DNA from: Coturnix japonica
Taxonomy: Eukaryota; Chordata; Aves; Galliformes; Phasianidae
Direction of reading: 5' to 3'
DNA: 64,000 nucleotides
NCBI RefSeq assembly: GCF_001577835.2
Contig: NC_029547.1
Span: 66,695,631-66,759,630 of the forward strand
Numbering within the stretch: position 1 is the first letter of the stretch; each line of letters starts with the position of its first letter. The translations under genes were made by a program, and so were the position numbers. This document shows, in pieces, positions 20,611 to 32,117 of this stretch. A model generated the notes under the pieces. That model searched no databases. It saw only the letters and a program-made list of their open reading frames with translations, and was not told the DNA's origin.

Positions 20611-23600
20611 ATGAGCGGCTGCGGGCTGCTGCGGGGCCTGAGGGTGAGGGAAGGGGACGGAGGGGGTTCTGTCTTGTGTGTGTGTGTGTTGTGTTGTGTG
20701 TTGTGTGTGTGTTGTGTTGTGTTATGTGTGTTGTGTTTGTTGTGTGTGTTGAGTGCTGTGTGTTGTGTGTGTATTGAGTGTGTGTTGTGTGTGTGTGTTG
20801 TGTGTGTGGTGTGTTGTGTTGTGTTGTGTGTGTTGTGTTGTGTGTTGTGCTGTGTGTGTGTAGTGTTGTGTGTGTTGGTGTGTGTGGTTGTGCTGTGCGC
20901 GCCTGTGGTGTAGTGTTGTGTGTGTTGTGTTGTGTGTGTGTTGTGCTGTGTGTGTGTAGTGTGTGTGTGTTGTGTTGTGTGTGTGTTGTGCTGTGTGTGT
21001 GTAGTGTTGTGTGTGTTGTGTGTGTGTTGTGCTGTGTGTGTGTAGTGTTGTGTGTGTTGTGTTGTGTGTGTGTTGTGCTGTGTGTGTGTAGTGTTGTTGT
21101 GTGTTGGGTTGTTGTGTTTGTGTGTGTGTAGTTGTGTGTGTTGTGTTGGTGTTGTTTGGCTGTGTGTGTGTAGTGTGTGTGGTGTTGTTTGTTTGTGTGG
21201 TTGTGTGTCGTGTGTGTTGTGTGTGTTGTGTGTGTTTGTGCTTGCTGTGTGTTGTGCATGTGTTGTGTGTGTTGTGTGTGTTGTGTTGTGCTGTGTGGTT
21301 GTGCTGGTGTTGTAGTGTGTTGTGTGTGTTGTGTGTGTGTTGTGCTGTGTGTGGTAGTTGTGTGGTGTGTGCTGTGTTGTGTTGTGTGTGTGTTGTGTTG
21401 TGTTGTGTGTTTGTTGTGTTGTGTGTGTTGTGTGTTGTGTGTGTGTGTTGTGTTGTGTGTGTGTTGTGCTGTGTGTGTGTGTGTTGTGTTGTTGTGTTTT
21501 GTGTGCTATGCGTGTGTGTTGAGTGTATGTGTTGTGTGCTATGTGTGTTGTGTGTATGGTGTGTGTGGTGTGGTGTGTTGAGTGCTGTGTGTTGTGTTAT
21601 TTATGTTGTGTATGTGTGTTATGTGTCTGTTGTGTTGTGTGTTTTGAGTGCTGTTTGTGGTGTGTGTGTGTATGTTGTGTGTGTGTGTGTTGTGTGTGTT
21701 GAGTGCTGCTTGTGTTGTGTGTGTGTTGTGTGTGTGTTGTGTGTGTGTTGTGTGTGTTGAGTGCTGTTTGTGTTGTGTGTATGTTGTGTGTTATGTTGTT
21801 GTGTGTGTTGTGTGTGTGTGTGTTGTGTGTGTTTATGTTGTGTGTGTGTTGAGTGCTGTGTGTTGTGTGTGTGTATGTTGTGTGTATGTGTGTTGAGTGC
21901 TGTGTGTTGTGTGTGTTGAGTGTGTGTGCTGTGTGTTGTGTTGTGTGTGTTGTGTGTGTGTTGTGTGTGTTGAGTGCTGTTTGTGTTTGTGTGTGTTCTG
22001 TGTGTTGTGTGCTGTGTGTATGTTGTGTGCTGTGTGTGTGTTGTGTGCTGTTTGTGTTGTGTGTTTGTGTGTATGTGTGTGTTGTGTGCTATGTGTGTTG
22101 TGTGTATGGTGTGTGTGTTGTGTTGTGTTGAGTGCTGCTTGTTGTGTGTGTGTTGTGTGTCTGTTGTGTTGTGTGTGCGTATGTTGTGTGTGTTGTATGT
22201 GAGTTGAGTGTGTGTTAAGTGCTGTTTGTGTTTGTGTGTGTGCTGTGTGTGTGCTGTGTGTGTGTTGTGTATGCTGTATGCTGTATGTGTGTGCTATGTG
22301 TTGTGTGTGCTGTGTGTGTGTGTGTTGCCTGTGATTTCATTCTGGGCTGCAATCCCATTGCCCGCAGGGACACTGACCTCGCTCTGCCCTCTTGGTTGTC
22401 CCCATTCCTCGCTCACACTGTGGCAGGACATGGATGTTTCTGGAGCAGCCCTGGTCTAACCCCCAGCTGCACCCCCAGTGCTGTTAGTTACTGCAAAAAG
22501 ATAACATCTTATACTTGGGACATGCCTCAGGTTCAGTGGTAGATATCCATCCCTATAACAGGCTTTTTCTCCTTCCTCTCCAGCAGCATCTGCCTCTCCT
22601 GGCCGCTGGGAGATGCTCCAGAAGACCCCACGTGGCTGCCCAATGGCACACATACAGCACTACTCAAGACACCTCAAACAGACCCATCGGGCGATACCCG
22701 GTGCCGAATAAGAAGGACATGCCATTGTGGAGCTCATGGAGGAAATAGAAGTGAAGGTAAAAAGCTCTCCTACAAAATGTTGTCAGTAGCAAACATCCAC
22801 TGACATACGCTGTCAGAGACCAATGCTGGGCCACTTAGATACTGTGCAATCCTCATATGGGATTGAGGCAACCAGCACTTCTTTCTGGGGCTCTTTCCAA
22901 CCTATAGGACAAGGATCCTGCTGGAAATTGCAGCATAAAGATCATCAGCCTCCAGTTCTAATCTTAGTGTGTAGTTTCAGGCTGTTAGGGCTGTGTCTCA
23001 GTTTTCTTGTTGCAGCAATCCCAGGGAAGTCTGCATGTGTGAATCTGGCCCGTTGTGCTCTCTGCTAAGCTGCAAATCTTGACTGGTTTCTCTTTTTCCT
23101 TGAACAGACTGGATTCCTGCCCAACGTGTTCAAAGTCATGTCTCACCGACCTGCTGAATTCAGGGCATTTTTTGCTTATTACAATGTCATCATGAACAAA
23201 GAGACAGGTAAACCATACACAAACACCCCAAAATTGCCCAAAGTTGTGCCAGGGTAAGTTTAAATTGGATGTCAGGGTAAACTTATTACAGAAAGGCACT
23301 TTGAAAGCTGCAGTGTTTTCTTCTCAAAGCCTGATTTTAGAACATTGCAGTCTGCTTGCCTCTTGCTTGTGCAGAGAATTACAGAGCTTCAGCACTTGCT
23401 GCCATGGATAATGCTAACATGCTAACGAAGCATGCTAAATCCTTTTCTCTCCCTGCAGGGCGACTCAGCAAGGCGGACAAGGAACTCATCATTGTGGCCA
23501 CAAGTGCTGTGAATAGATGTCCCTACTGTGTGGTTGCACATGGAGCTCTTCATCGGATATATTCCAAGCAGCCAACGCTGGCTGACCAGGTTAGTGGAGC

Positions 23601-25108
23601 ACAGTCCCTTTGGGGAACAGGGATGGTGTTCTCTGTCTGCTCACTTTGAGCTGTGACCATTAAGTCTGTGTGGCTCGCAGTGAGAGCAGAGAGAATCATA
23701 GCATCACAGAATTACTAGGGTTGGAAAAGAGCACTAAGACCACGGATTAGCCAACCCCTCAGTGCCATATCTCCACAGTTCCTGAGCACCTCCAGGGATG
23801 GTGGTGACTCGCTGGGCCGCCCCTTCTGATGCCTGGCTGCTCCTTTGGAGAAGAAATTCTTCCTGATACCCATAGAGGTTTATTCCTGATACCATAGAGC
23901 TTTATTCCTGATACCCATAGAGCTTTATTCCTTATATACCCACAGAGGTTTATTCCTGATACCCACAGAGCTTTATTCCTGATACCCAGAGGTTTATTCC
24001 TGATATACCCATAGAGCTTTATTCCTGATACCCATAGAGGTTTATTCCTGATACCCACAGAGCTTTATTCCTGATACCCAGAGCTTTATTCCTGATACCC
24101 ATAGAGGTTTATTCCTGATACTTATAGAGGTTTATTCCTGATACCCATAGAGGTTTATTCCTGATACCCACAGAGCTTTATTCCTTATATACCCACAGAG
24201 GTTTATTCCTGATAACCATAGAGGTTTATTCCTGATACCCACAGAGCTTTATTCCTGATACCCACAGAGNNNNNNNNNNNNNNNNNNNNNNNNNNNNNNN
24301 NNNNNNNNNNNNNNNNNNNNNNNNNNNNNNNNNNNNNNNNNNNNNNNNNNNNNNNNNNNNNNNNNNNNNNNNNNNNNNNNNNNNNNNNNNNNNNNNNNNN
24401 NNNNNNNNNNNNNNNNNNNNNNNNNNNNNNNNNNNNNNNNNNNNNNNNNNNNNNNNNNNNNNNNNNNNNNNNNNNNNNNNNNNNNNNNNNNNNNNNNNNN
24501 NNNNCCTGATACCCACAGAGCTTTATTCCTGATACCCACAGAGCTTTATTCCTGATACCCACAGAGCTTTATTCCTGATACCCACAGAGCTTTATTCCTT
24601 ATACTCAGAGCTTTATTCCTGACACCCACAGAGCTTTATTCCTGATACTTATAGAGTTTTATTCCTTATACTCAGAGCTTTATCCCTGATACCCACAGAG
24701 CTTTATTCCTGACACCCATAGAGCTTTATTCCTTATACTCAGAGCTTTATTCCTGACACCCACAGAGCTTTATTCCCCATCCATAGGGACTGATGCTGCC
24801 CCATTCTCCCCGTGTTCTCTGCCTCCCTGCAGGTCGTAGTGAACTGGAAGCTGTCAGATCTGAGCAGCCGCGATCTGGCCATGCTGGAGTTTGCTCTGGC
24901 AATCTGCCGTTCTGATAACATCACAGAGGAGCACTTCCAAAAGCTGGAATCTCATGGCTTTGACCGTGAGGACGCGTGGGACATCGCCATGATCACCGCT
25001 TTCTTCGCCATGTCTAATCGCATCGCTCATTTTATCGACCTACGCCCTAACAACGAGTTCTACAACATGGGCAGGGCACCGCATGAGGCGGGCAGGGATC
25101 GTAGTTGA
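20611..25108 (+). CDS. AhpD/carboxymuconolactone-decarboxylase-like (peroxidase-related) protein, probably mitochondrial
   Basis: Exons: 20611-20643, 22584-22756, 23108-23207, 23459-23589 and 24833-25108. The C-terminal part (GFLPNVFKVMSHRPAEFRAF, SKADKELIIVATSAVNRCPY, CVVAHG, DLAMLEFALAICRSDNITEE, FDREDAWDIAMITAFFAMSN, LRPNNEFYNMGR) matches the peroxidase-related branch of the AhpD family, best known from bacteria. The redox motif CxxCxxxH is intact (C-P-Y-C-V-V-A-H). The N terminus (MSGCGLLRGLR, then LPLLAAGRCSRRPHVAAQWH) is Arg-rich and lacks acidic residues, like a mitochondrial presequence. Exon 2 as written loses frame by one base between RYPVPNKKDMP and IVELMEEIEVK near 22728-22730. 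This could be an assembly error or a true inactivation. An in-frame ATG at 22736 could start a shorter product. I know no human gene at this place, and I give no symbol. Confidence 0.82.
20671..22330 (+). repeat. TG-rich degenerate microsatellite array
   Basis: About 1.66 kb built from TGTGTTGTG-type words, with GTGTGT runs and interspersed TGAGTGCTG and TGTGCTGTG variants. It makes up most of intron 1 of the peroxidase-related gene. The strand with G is the sense strand. All long frames here, including the Thr/His frame on the other strand, come from the repeat. Confidence 0.97.
23692..23856 (-). mobile_element. CR1 LINE 3' part (antisense) that passes into a minisatellite
   Basis: It begins agaatcatagcatcacagaa and continues with the CR1 wording ggttggaaaagagc, gcacctccagggatggtg and ctttggagaagaaattctt. 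Directly after gaagaaattctt the sequence turns into the 23-base tandem array. Confidence 0.85.
23857..24779. repeat. 23-base minisatellite in intron 4 of the peroxidase-related gene
   Basis: The unit is close to TTTATTCCTGATACCCATAG plus AGG, with 18-25 base variants (CTTATACTCAGAG, CTGACACCCACAG). A 235-base N run (24270-24504) interrupts it, so true length is unknown. It ends about 50 bases before the acceptor of the last exon. The first unit grows out of a CR1 tail. Confidence 0.97.
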
Positions 25109-25306
25109 AGTTATTCGGGCAGTAGATTTGTTTTAAATATATAAAAAGTAAAAGAAAAGACAGTTGTGTGTGTCGTGTTGTGTGGTACAGCTGTGTGGTG
25201 ATCCCCATTGCGGCCTATAGGGGGTGAGGTGTTGTGGTGGCGGCGCAGGCGCGGTGCTGCGGGGCTGAGGGAGGCGCGGCCCGGCGATGCCCGGCCCGGG
25301 CAGGAG
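25109..25306 (+). promoter_or_regulatory. DCAF10: Tail of the peroxidase-related gene and DCAF10 promoter
   Basis: Only 198 bases separate the upstream stop codon from the DCAF10 ATG. The first part is AT-rich with a weak polyadenylation variant AGTAAA at 25147-25152. The second part from about 25225 is CpG-dense. The upstream gene's terminator and the DCAF10 core promoter must almost touch. Confidence 0.6.
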
Positions 25307-28300
25307 ATGAGCTCGGAGCCGGGGTACAACCCCGGAACGTCGGCCCCAGAGCCCGGCATGAAGCAGGAACAGCAGCCGGTACCTACAGCCCCACAACGGA
25401 CCGCTCCGTCTGCCGGCCTGTTCGCTTGGCTCCGCGGGCGGTGCCTGGGCCGCAGCGCCGCTGTGGATCCGGCTCGGGATAGTTACCGTGCTATGACCGG
25501 GTTATACGGATCCATCCAGCCCGCTGACTCCGTGTACCTCAGCACCAGAACGCACGGAGCCGTATTTAACCTGGAATACTCACCGGACGGGTACGGGATG
25601 CGAACCTCGCCCCTATATCGCTGTGCTCGGCACCGTGAGGCCTGCAGGGCCCGTATCGCTTTGGGCCTCCGCTGTGCTGGATCCTCCCTGGGATCCTCCC
25701 GGCCTCGGTGTCCGGCTGTGTCTTCATTAGGAGAGTGGTTAGGGCCTGGAACAGGCTGCACAGGGAGGTTGTGGATGCCCCGTCCTTGGAGGTGTTCAAG
25801 GCCAGGTTGGATGGGGCCATGGGCAACCTGAGCTATGGGGTCTCTATGGGGATCTATGGGGTCTCTGTGGGGATCTATGCGGTCTCTATGGGGTCTGTGG
25901 GGTCTCTATGGGGATCTATGGGGTCTCTGTGGGGTCTATGGAGTCTCTATGGGGATCTATGGGGCCTCTGTGGGGATCTATGGGGTCTCTATGGGGACCT
26001 ATGGGGACCTATGGGGTCTCTATGGGGACCTATGGGGGATCTATGGGGTCTCTGTGGGGTCTTCTGTGGGGATCTATGGGGTCTGTGGGGTCTCTATGGG
26101 GATCTATGGGGTCTCTATGGGGATCTATGGTGGATCTATGGGGTCTCTGTGGGGGTCTATGGGGATCTATGGGGATCTCTATGGGGTCTCTGTGGGGGTC
26201 TATGGGAGTCTGTGGGGTCTCTATGGGGACCTATGGGGGATCTATGGGGTCTCTATGGGGTCTATGGGGTCTCTATGGGGACCTATGGGGGATCTATGGG
26301 GTCTCTGTGGGGTCTGTGGGGTCTCTGTGGGGATCTATGGAGTCTCTATGGGGATGTATGGGGTCTATGGGGTCTCTATGGGGATCTATGGGACCTATGG
26401 GGTCTCTATGGGGATCCATGGGGTCTCTATGGGGTCTCTGTGGGGATCTATGGGGTCTCTATGGGGGTCTATGGGGTCTCTATGGGGATCTATGGGGTCT
26501 CTATGGGGATCTATGGGGACTCTGTGTGGTCTATGGGGCCTCTGTGGGGATCTATGGGGCCTCTGTGGGGATCTATGGGGCCTCTGTGGGGATCTATGGG
26601 GTCTCTGTGGGGTCTATGGGGTCTCTATGGGGATCTATGGGGTCTCTGTGGGGATCTATGCGGTCTCTATGGGGTCTGTGGGGTCTCTATGGGGATCTAT
26701 GGGGTCTCTATGGGGATCTATGGGGACTCTGTGGGGTCTATGGGGATCTATGGGGTCTCTATGGGGATGTATGGGACCTATGGGGTCTCTATGGGGATCT
26801 ATGGGACCTATGGGGTCTCTATGAGGATCTATGGGGTCTATGGGGATCTATGGGGTCTCTATGGGGGTCTATGGGGTCTCTATGCGGTCTATGGGGTCTC
26901 TGTGGGGATCTGTGGGGTCTCCTGGGCAACCTGATGTAGTAAATGTGTATGTTTGGTGGCCCTGCTAGGCAAGAGTGGTTGGAACTACATGACCCTTCCA
27001 ACCCGGGTCATTCTGTGTGATTCTGTGTGTCTTCTCCTGTCCCTCAGGGCCATAAGGGTGCTGTATGTAGCACTCAGAGCCGCGCTGCTCCGGGTTTCTA
27101 TAACGTATTTAGAAAACACTTTTCATCAGAGGGGCTCCCTTTTCTTTGTTCATTAGTATCGTGTGCTGCCTGATAGCAATCCCTTACAAAACTGCTGCTA
27201 TGGGGAGCCAAGCTAAGTAATGTTGAAGTTGTGTCTATGTGAATCTAGGGACTGGAAGTTTGTTTGTTGTGTGTGCATTCATTCATTCATCAGATCCAAA
27301 TGTTAACGAGTGCTTTGTTCTGCTCCCCTGCAGGTCTGTGCTGACTGTTGCTTGTGAACAGACTGAAGTGCTGCTTTTCGACCCGATATCTTCAAAGCAC
27401 ATCAAAACTCTCTCTGAAGCTCACGAAGATTGTGTAAATAATATCAGGTTGGTGAAAAGGAGGAAAAGATAACGTTTTTCTCTTTCTGTAGGTGCTTTTC
27501 TAATGGGAGTGCAGGAAGTTTACACTGCTTTGGGTAGGGTGTTAAGTTATAGTTTGTTTTATGCCATGTTCTGGTTATATTTATAAAGGGTTTTGAAGAG
27601 TTGGTAGATTGAGGCCCTCTGTTTTCTGCTTGTTTTTGTTCTTTAAGCACTAGAGACAGCGGACCATTAATCTCAATATACTTTCTCTGTGGCAGTTGAT
27701 TTTATATGCCTCAATCTCATGCACCTTCTGTTAAGACTTCATCAATTGAAACGATCTGTCTACTTTTTCATCCCAAATTATTTGCAACTCCCCACGTCTT
27801 TTCCATTTCTTCTGAAATCTCTTTGTGGTGGATGAAGCAGGGCTACCCGAAGACCAAAGGGAGTGATGGGTTTGTACAGTGAATGCATTCATCCCATTAG
27901 TGTGACCCAAGTTCTATCCCACTTTCTCATCTTCTTCTTACATGACATTGTGACAAACCTGTTATTTCTTAGGTAAGCAAGAATTCCAGACTCATGAACA
28001 TCTATGCTATATTTTCCTTTGTCAGCTTAAGTCCTACCACAGTATTTCCCATTTTCAGGTTTCTAGATAATCGACTTTTTGCAACTTGTTCCGATGACAC
28101 TACAATAGCACTTTGGGATCTGAGAAAGCTGAACACAAAAGTGTGCACTTTACACGGTCACACCAGCTGGGTTAAGAACATTGAGTACGACACCAATACA
28201 AGGCTGCTGGTAACATCAGGATTTGATGGAAATGTGATCATCTGGGACACAAACAGGTATGTAAGCAACTCTTTGTGCTTTTGTATTTCTAACCCTTGCC

Positions 28301-31300
28301 AAGGCTTTGCTCTGCCTTGATGTATAGTCCAGAAAGTAAAAAGAAAAGAGAGTTTTCTTTGCTGACACTCCAAAATGTTGTTTTCCCTCTCTGAAAATTC
28401 TTCACCATTGAGATTAGTCTGATCTAAGTAGGGTAAAGACAATATATGAAAATACTTTTAGTATTGACAAAGATGCTTAGCATGTCCCGGGCTCCTGCAG
28501 ATGATATTAGGGACTTGAGTCACAGTCCATTGCAACTATTTCTTAGTTATATTTTCTTTTCCCTCCTCTATGCAGGTGCACTGAAGATGGGTGTCCCCAC
28601 AAGAAGTTTTTTCACACCCGTTTTCTTATGCGAATGAGGTTGACACCAGACTGTTCCAAAATGCTGATCTCAACGTCCTCTGGATACCTTCTGATTTTGC
28701 ATGACCTCGATCTAAACAAAACTCTAGAGGTTGGCAGCTACCCCATTTTAAGAGCTAGGAGGACTGCATCAAGTTCAGGTGAATACTTGTTGAAATGTCA
28801 GTAACAGCTTCTCTATTAGAATTCTTGTGGTTTCACGTGTCTGGCAGCTAAATACTCACTAAATACTCACACCCCCTTCCCAGTGCTTTGGGGTAGAGAA
28901 TAATAAAAAAAATATACAAAAAATACTTGTGAGTTGAGATAAAGACAACATACTAAGACAGAAAAAGAAGGGAATATAATAGTAGTGGTAATCCTGTATG
29001 TATATTTACAAAACAAGTGATGCTGAAGGCAAGGCAATTTTTGGTATCAAGACTTCAGCACTACAGGGCATAGTGTGGAATTCTGTTGCCTCAGGCTTGC
29101 ATGGTTGTGCCCTTGTTCTCAATCTTGGTAGAGTCCCATGCTCTAAAATTTCACTCCTGTTGTCTGGCATTAATGGCAAAATAGTGGCAAACTTCAGTGT
29201 TTGGGGTGTCTGTGAATGCCTGGGAGAAAAGTTCATACCCCAGCTCCCCTTGATAGGAGTGTCTCAGAAGCAAGGAGTGCAGCTTCCTCCTTGTTCCCCA
29301 CAGTATGATATGCAGGCATTTTATTCATATGAGGCACAACAAAATGGTGTTTTGTGACTGTAAATGGAGCTTTGAAAGGTGTTCTGTTAACAAGATGCAT
29401 GGCTAGGGAGAGTTAAGTGAAGGACATGCAAAGTACACGGGCTGTTCTTCGCTTTTGTATTGACATGGCTGATGCTGTATGCAGATATAACATCCTCGAG
29501 TCTGTCCAGTCCTCGAGCTGTTGGTTCCCCATGTCACCAGAGTGATTCGGGTCCACTGTCTGAGAAGCAAATGTCCCGGTCCTCACAGCGAGAAGGTAAG
29601 AAAGCATCAAAATAAAAAATCAGGGTCTTTAATTCATTGTGGCCCAATGAGCAGAGTGGGAAAATGCCGTGTTTTTCTTTGTTGCCTTTAAAAGTGTTAC
29701 CACAACTTCTGTTAAACCAGTAAAGTGTTACTGCAAGCCAAAATCTGGAGATCTAAACATTTTTTTTCTCCAAGAAAACTGAAGGCAGCAGTAAGGTTTT
29801 ATTGTACATGAGTACATTATTTTTGTTATGCGAGTGTGCTGCCATGTCCTCCGGGCTTTATTTATTTATTCATTTATTTATTCCCAGCACCCCTCATGTG
29901 AGTGACCTTCAGGTGGGAAAAACCAACAGAGCAGAACATAGCTGTGTTTTGCTTTATGTTTCCTTTTGTGATGGCAATATGTGTGTGCTGTTTCTCCATG
30001 AGAAGTCAGTAGCACGGGAAAAGAACAGGCAAATTAATCCTAAATATTGACAGAATGGTTTAGAAGTTACCGAGCAAGTCCCACCTAAATTCAGAACTAT
30101 GAATGGAGCTCAGCACCAACTTGGCAAGTTCACAAGTGTTCAGAAATCTCTAGTGAATTGCTTGCTAATGTAAAATAACAGTAATGTTAAGCTTTAATTA
30201 CTTATGGTAATGAGTTGTTCAAGCAGTTGTGAAAGAAGGAAGCTTATCTGGACCCCAAAGCAGGTGTGAAAATCTCTTTAAGGCAGGCAGGGGGAGGAAG
30301 GCAAGATATGCAGAGCTGACTGAAGCGAGAGGTGAAACTTAACATACAGAATTCCATTAGACTCACAGTTGACTTCCCTTCGTAGGTGGATCACCTAGAA
30401 ATAGTTTGGAGGTCTTAACACCAGAAGTTCCAGGAGAGAGAGACCGAGGCAACTGCATTACATCCCTACAGCTACATCCAAAAGGGTGGGCTACCCTTCT
30501 TCGGTGCTCAAGTAATACAGATGACCAGGAGGTAAAACAAAAGGTTTTGAGCAGATACTTGTGAGTAAGCTGTATCACCCGTACAGCTGTGATGAAAAAT
30601 CTTGACTTTGGGGTAAATTTGCATTTGAATAAATGAATTCAATTGTAGGCAGAGATTAATAGTTTTTAAGCCATGATTATGAAATATTTTTCTGCTTTGA
30701 AGAGTTGCTGTACCACACTCTCTGTCCTTTATTCAGTATCCCTCTTGCTTAGCTTTAATGGAATATTTTTTATAGTGTGCAGCTTGGTTAGATGTTCTCA
30801 AACAATTCTTGGCCTCTCAAATATATGACTTAAAAATATGTACCTGCCCAAATATAGGAGAAAAGAACTCGGAAAAGACAGAAGACTGCACAGTTGTACT
30901 GGGGTGGGCATGTTTTAAGCTAAGCAGAGAAGCTCCTTTATATTATTCAAATGCATCCAGCTGTTTGGCTTATCCATCAGAGTCACAAGGATAAGGATCC
31001 ACTGTGCTGACAGAGGTTTTTTGTCTACCATGTGCTCACATTCAGGTTAAGAAGAAGAGGCATGGAAAAGCTGGAGTAGTTAAAACATGCTGGAGTCCCA
31101 GTGTCTGCCTTATTCTTTTCTGTTGATATTAATTTGCACTGTTCTCTTCGTCTTTACTTCAAGAGAGGACAGTGAACAAAACAACGTATCTTCTGTCTTG
31201 CTGTGGAGCATTTGGATTCAGACACAATGCAGATAGAGTTGGTAAATGGAGTGGATTTTGCATTTGATTTCAGATTAGATAATTAGATAAAGCATTAAAA

Positions 31301-32117
31301 TCCCTGATTGCCTCACAGGATAAAGGCCTGATCACAGCATTTCTTCTAACACTATTTTTGTCTTGTGTCAAGACTTTACTCCTTTTTAAAGTCAGGGGCA
31401 TAAGGTGCCAAAAGGCCATTCTGAATTGCACAAGGCTGAATTCTGCTTTTTTATAGATTTCATTTCAACCAGGTCTAGAGGGAGGTGTCCCTGCCTAAAG
31501 TAGGGGGTTGGAACTGGGTGACTTTAAAGGTCCCTTCCAACCCAAACCATTCTTATCCTGTGATAAGAAGATGCCAAACAACCTGCTGGTTCTCAGTGTC
31601 TCATAGTAAATGCTTGCGGAGGAGTAGATTAGCAACAGTGTTGGTCATTGCTCTGTCAGTTGCTTAACATGCAGATGAAGTGAAAGTGTGTTTGCAACGC
31701 TCTACTGTCTTTCAGCATTCCTTTCTCTCTCTCTCTCTCTCCCTTCAGTGGACCTGTGTCTATGAATTCCAGGAAGGTGCCCCCGTGCGCCCCGTCTCAC
31801 CTCGCTGCTCCCTGCGATTGACTCATTGCATTGAAGAAGCCAATGTTGGCCGAGGTTACATCAAAGAGCTCTGCTTCAGTCCTGACGGCCGGATGATTTC
31901 ATCCCCACACGGCTTTGGGATCCGCTTGTTGGGGTTCGACGCACACTGCAGTGAACTTGTTGACTGCTTGCCCAAAGAAGCCGGTCCCTTGAAAGAAATC
32001 CGTTCCCTGTATTCCCACAATGATGTGGTACTGACAACAAAGTTCTCTCCAACGCACTGTCAGATCGCCTCGGGGTGCCTTAGCGGACGCGTTTCTTTGT
32101 ATCAGCCAAAGTTCTAG
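25307..32117 (+). CDS. DCAF10: DDB1- and CUL4-associated factor 10 (WD-repeat protein)
   Basis: This is a substrate receptor of CUL4-DDB1 ubiquitin ligases. Exons 25307-25590, 27334-27447, 28059-28256, 28576-28778, 29485-29595, 30386-30531 and 31749-32117 join in frame to 474 residues. The start MSSEPGYNPGTSAPEPGMKQ is the first in-frame ATG, in a CpG-rich exon. The N-terminal tail is shorter than human (total about 559, recalled) and diverged, while the rest is nearly identical. WD repeats follow DPARDSYRAMTGLYGSIQPA: HGAVFNLEYSPDG, LTVACEQTEVLLFDP, LFATCSDDTTIALWDLRK, HTSWVKNIEYDTNTR and GFDGNVIIWDTNR. A Ser-rich insertion (about residues 266-330) precedes the closing repeats (YIKELCFSPDGRMISSPHG, KFSPTHCQIASGCLSGRVSL). 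All splice phases agree. Confidence 0.96.
25733..25833 (+). mobile_element. CR1 LINE, part before the internal minisatellite
   Basis: CR1 ORF2 end and 3' UTR wording (ctggaacaggctgcacaggg, gaggtgttcaaggccaggtt, ggatggggccatgggcaacc). The element continues at 26921 after the array, so the array sits inside it. Confidence 0.85.
25834..26920 (+). repeat. GGGGATCTATGGGGTCTCTAT minisatellite in DCAF10 intron 1
   Basis: About 1.09 kb of alternating words GGGGTCTCTATG, GGGGATCTATG, GGGGACCTATG and GGGGTCTGTG with no interruption. It starts about 240 bases after DCAF10 exon 1. Both borders carry tgggcaacctga, as if an internal CR1 segment had been duplicated. The G-rich strand is the DCAF10 sense strand. 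Confidence 0.98.
26921..27030 (+). mobile_element. CR1 LINE 3' end after the internal minisatellite
   Basis: Text after the array: cctgggcaacctgatgtagt, aaatgtgtatgtttggtggc, ggttggaactacatgaccct and attctgtgtgattctgtg. It is nearly identical to the CR1 tail on the minus strand at 53161-53276. Confidence 0.9.
31475..31563 (+). mobile_element. CR1 LINE 3' end fragment
   Basis: It has CR1 tail wording (gagggaggtgtccctgccta, gactttaaaggtcccttcca). It lies in the last DCAF10 intron. Confidence 0.8.

Noticed and set aside
20195-22330. Long Cys/Val-rich (+) and Thr/His-rich (-) frames in the TG array
   Set aside because: Pure repeat translation in many frames, no family similarity, and the region is an intron of the AhpD-like gene.
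23857-24779. CRISPR-like look of 23-base direct repeats
   Set aside because: Units are contiguous and variable with no unique spacers, and the host is a vertebrate. It is a minisatellite.
25208-25306. N-terminal extension of DCAF10 upstream of 25307
   Set aside because: No in-frame ATG precedes 25307; the longer frame starts at a TTG. It is 5' UTR.
25708-26939. Gly/Leu/Trp-rich frames of up to 408 residues (and the 500-residue one at 53226-54728)
   Set aside because: The array word has no stops in several frames. The same pseudo-protein appears at both copies of the repeat, not a gene family.
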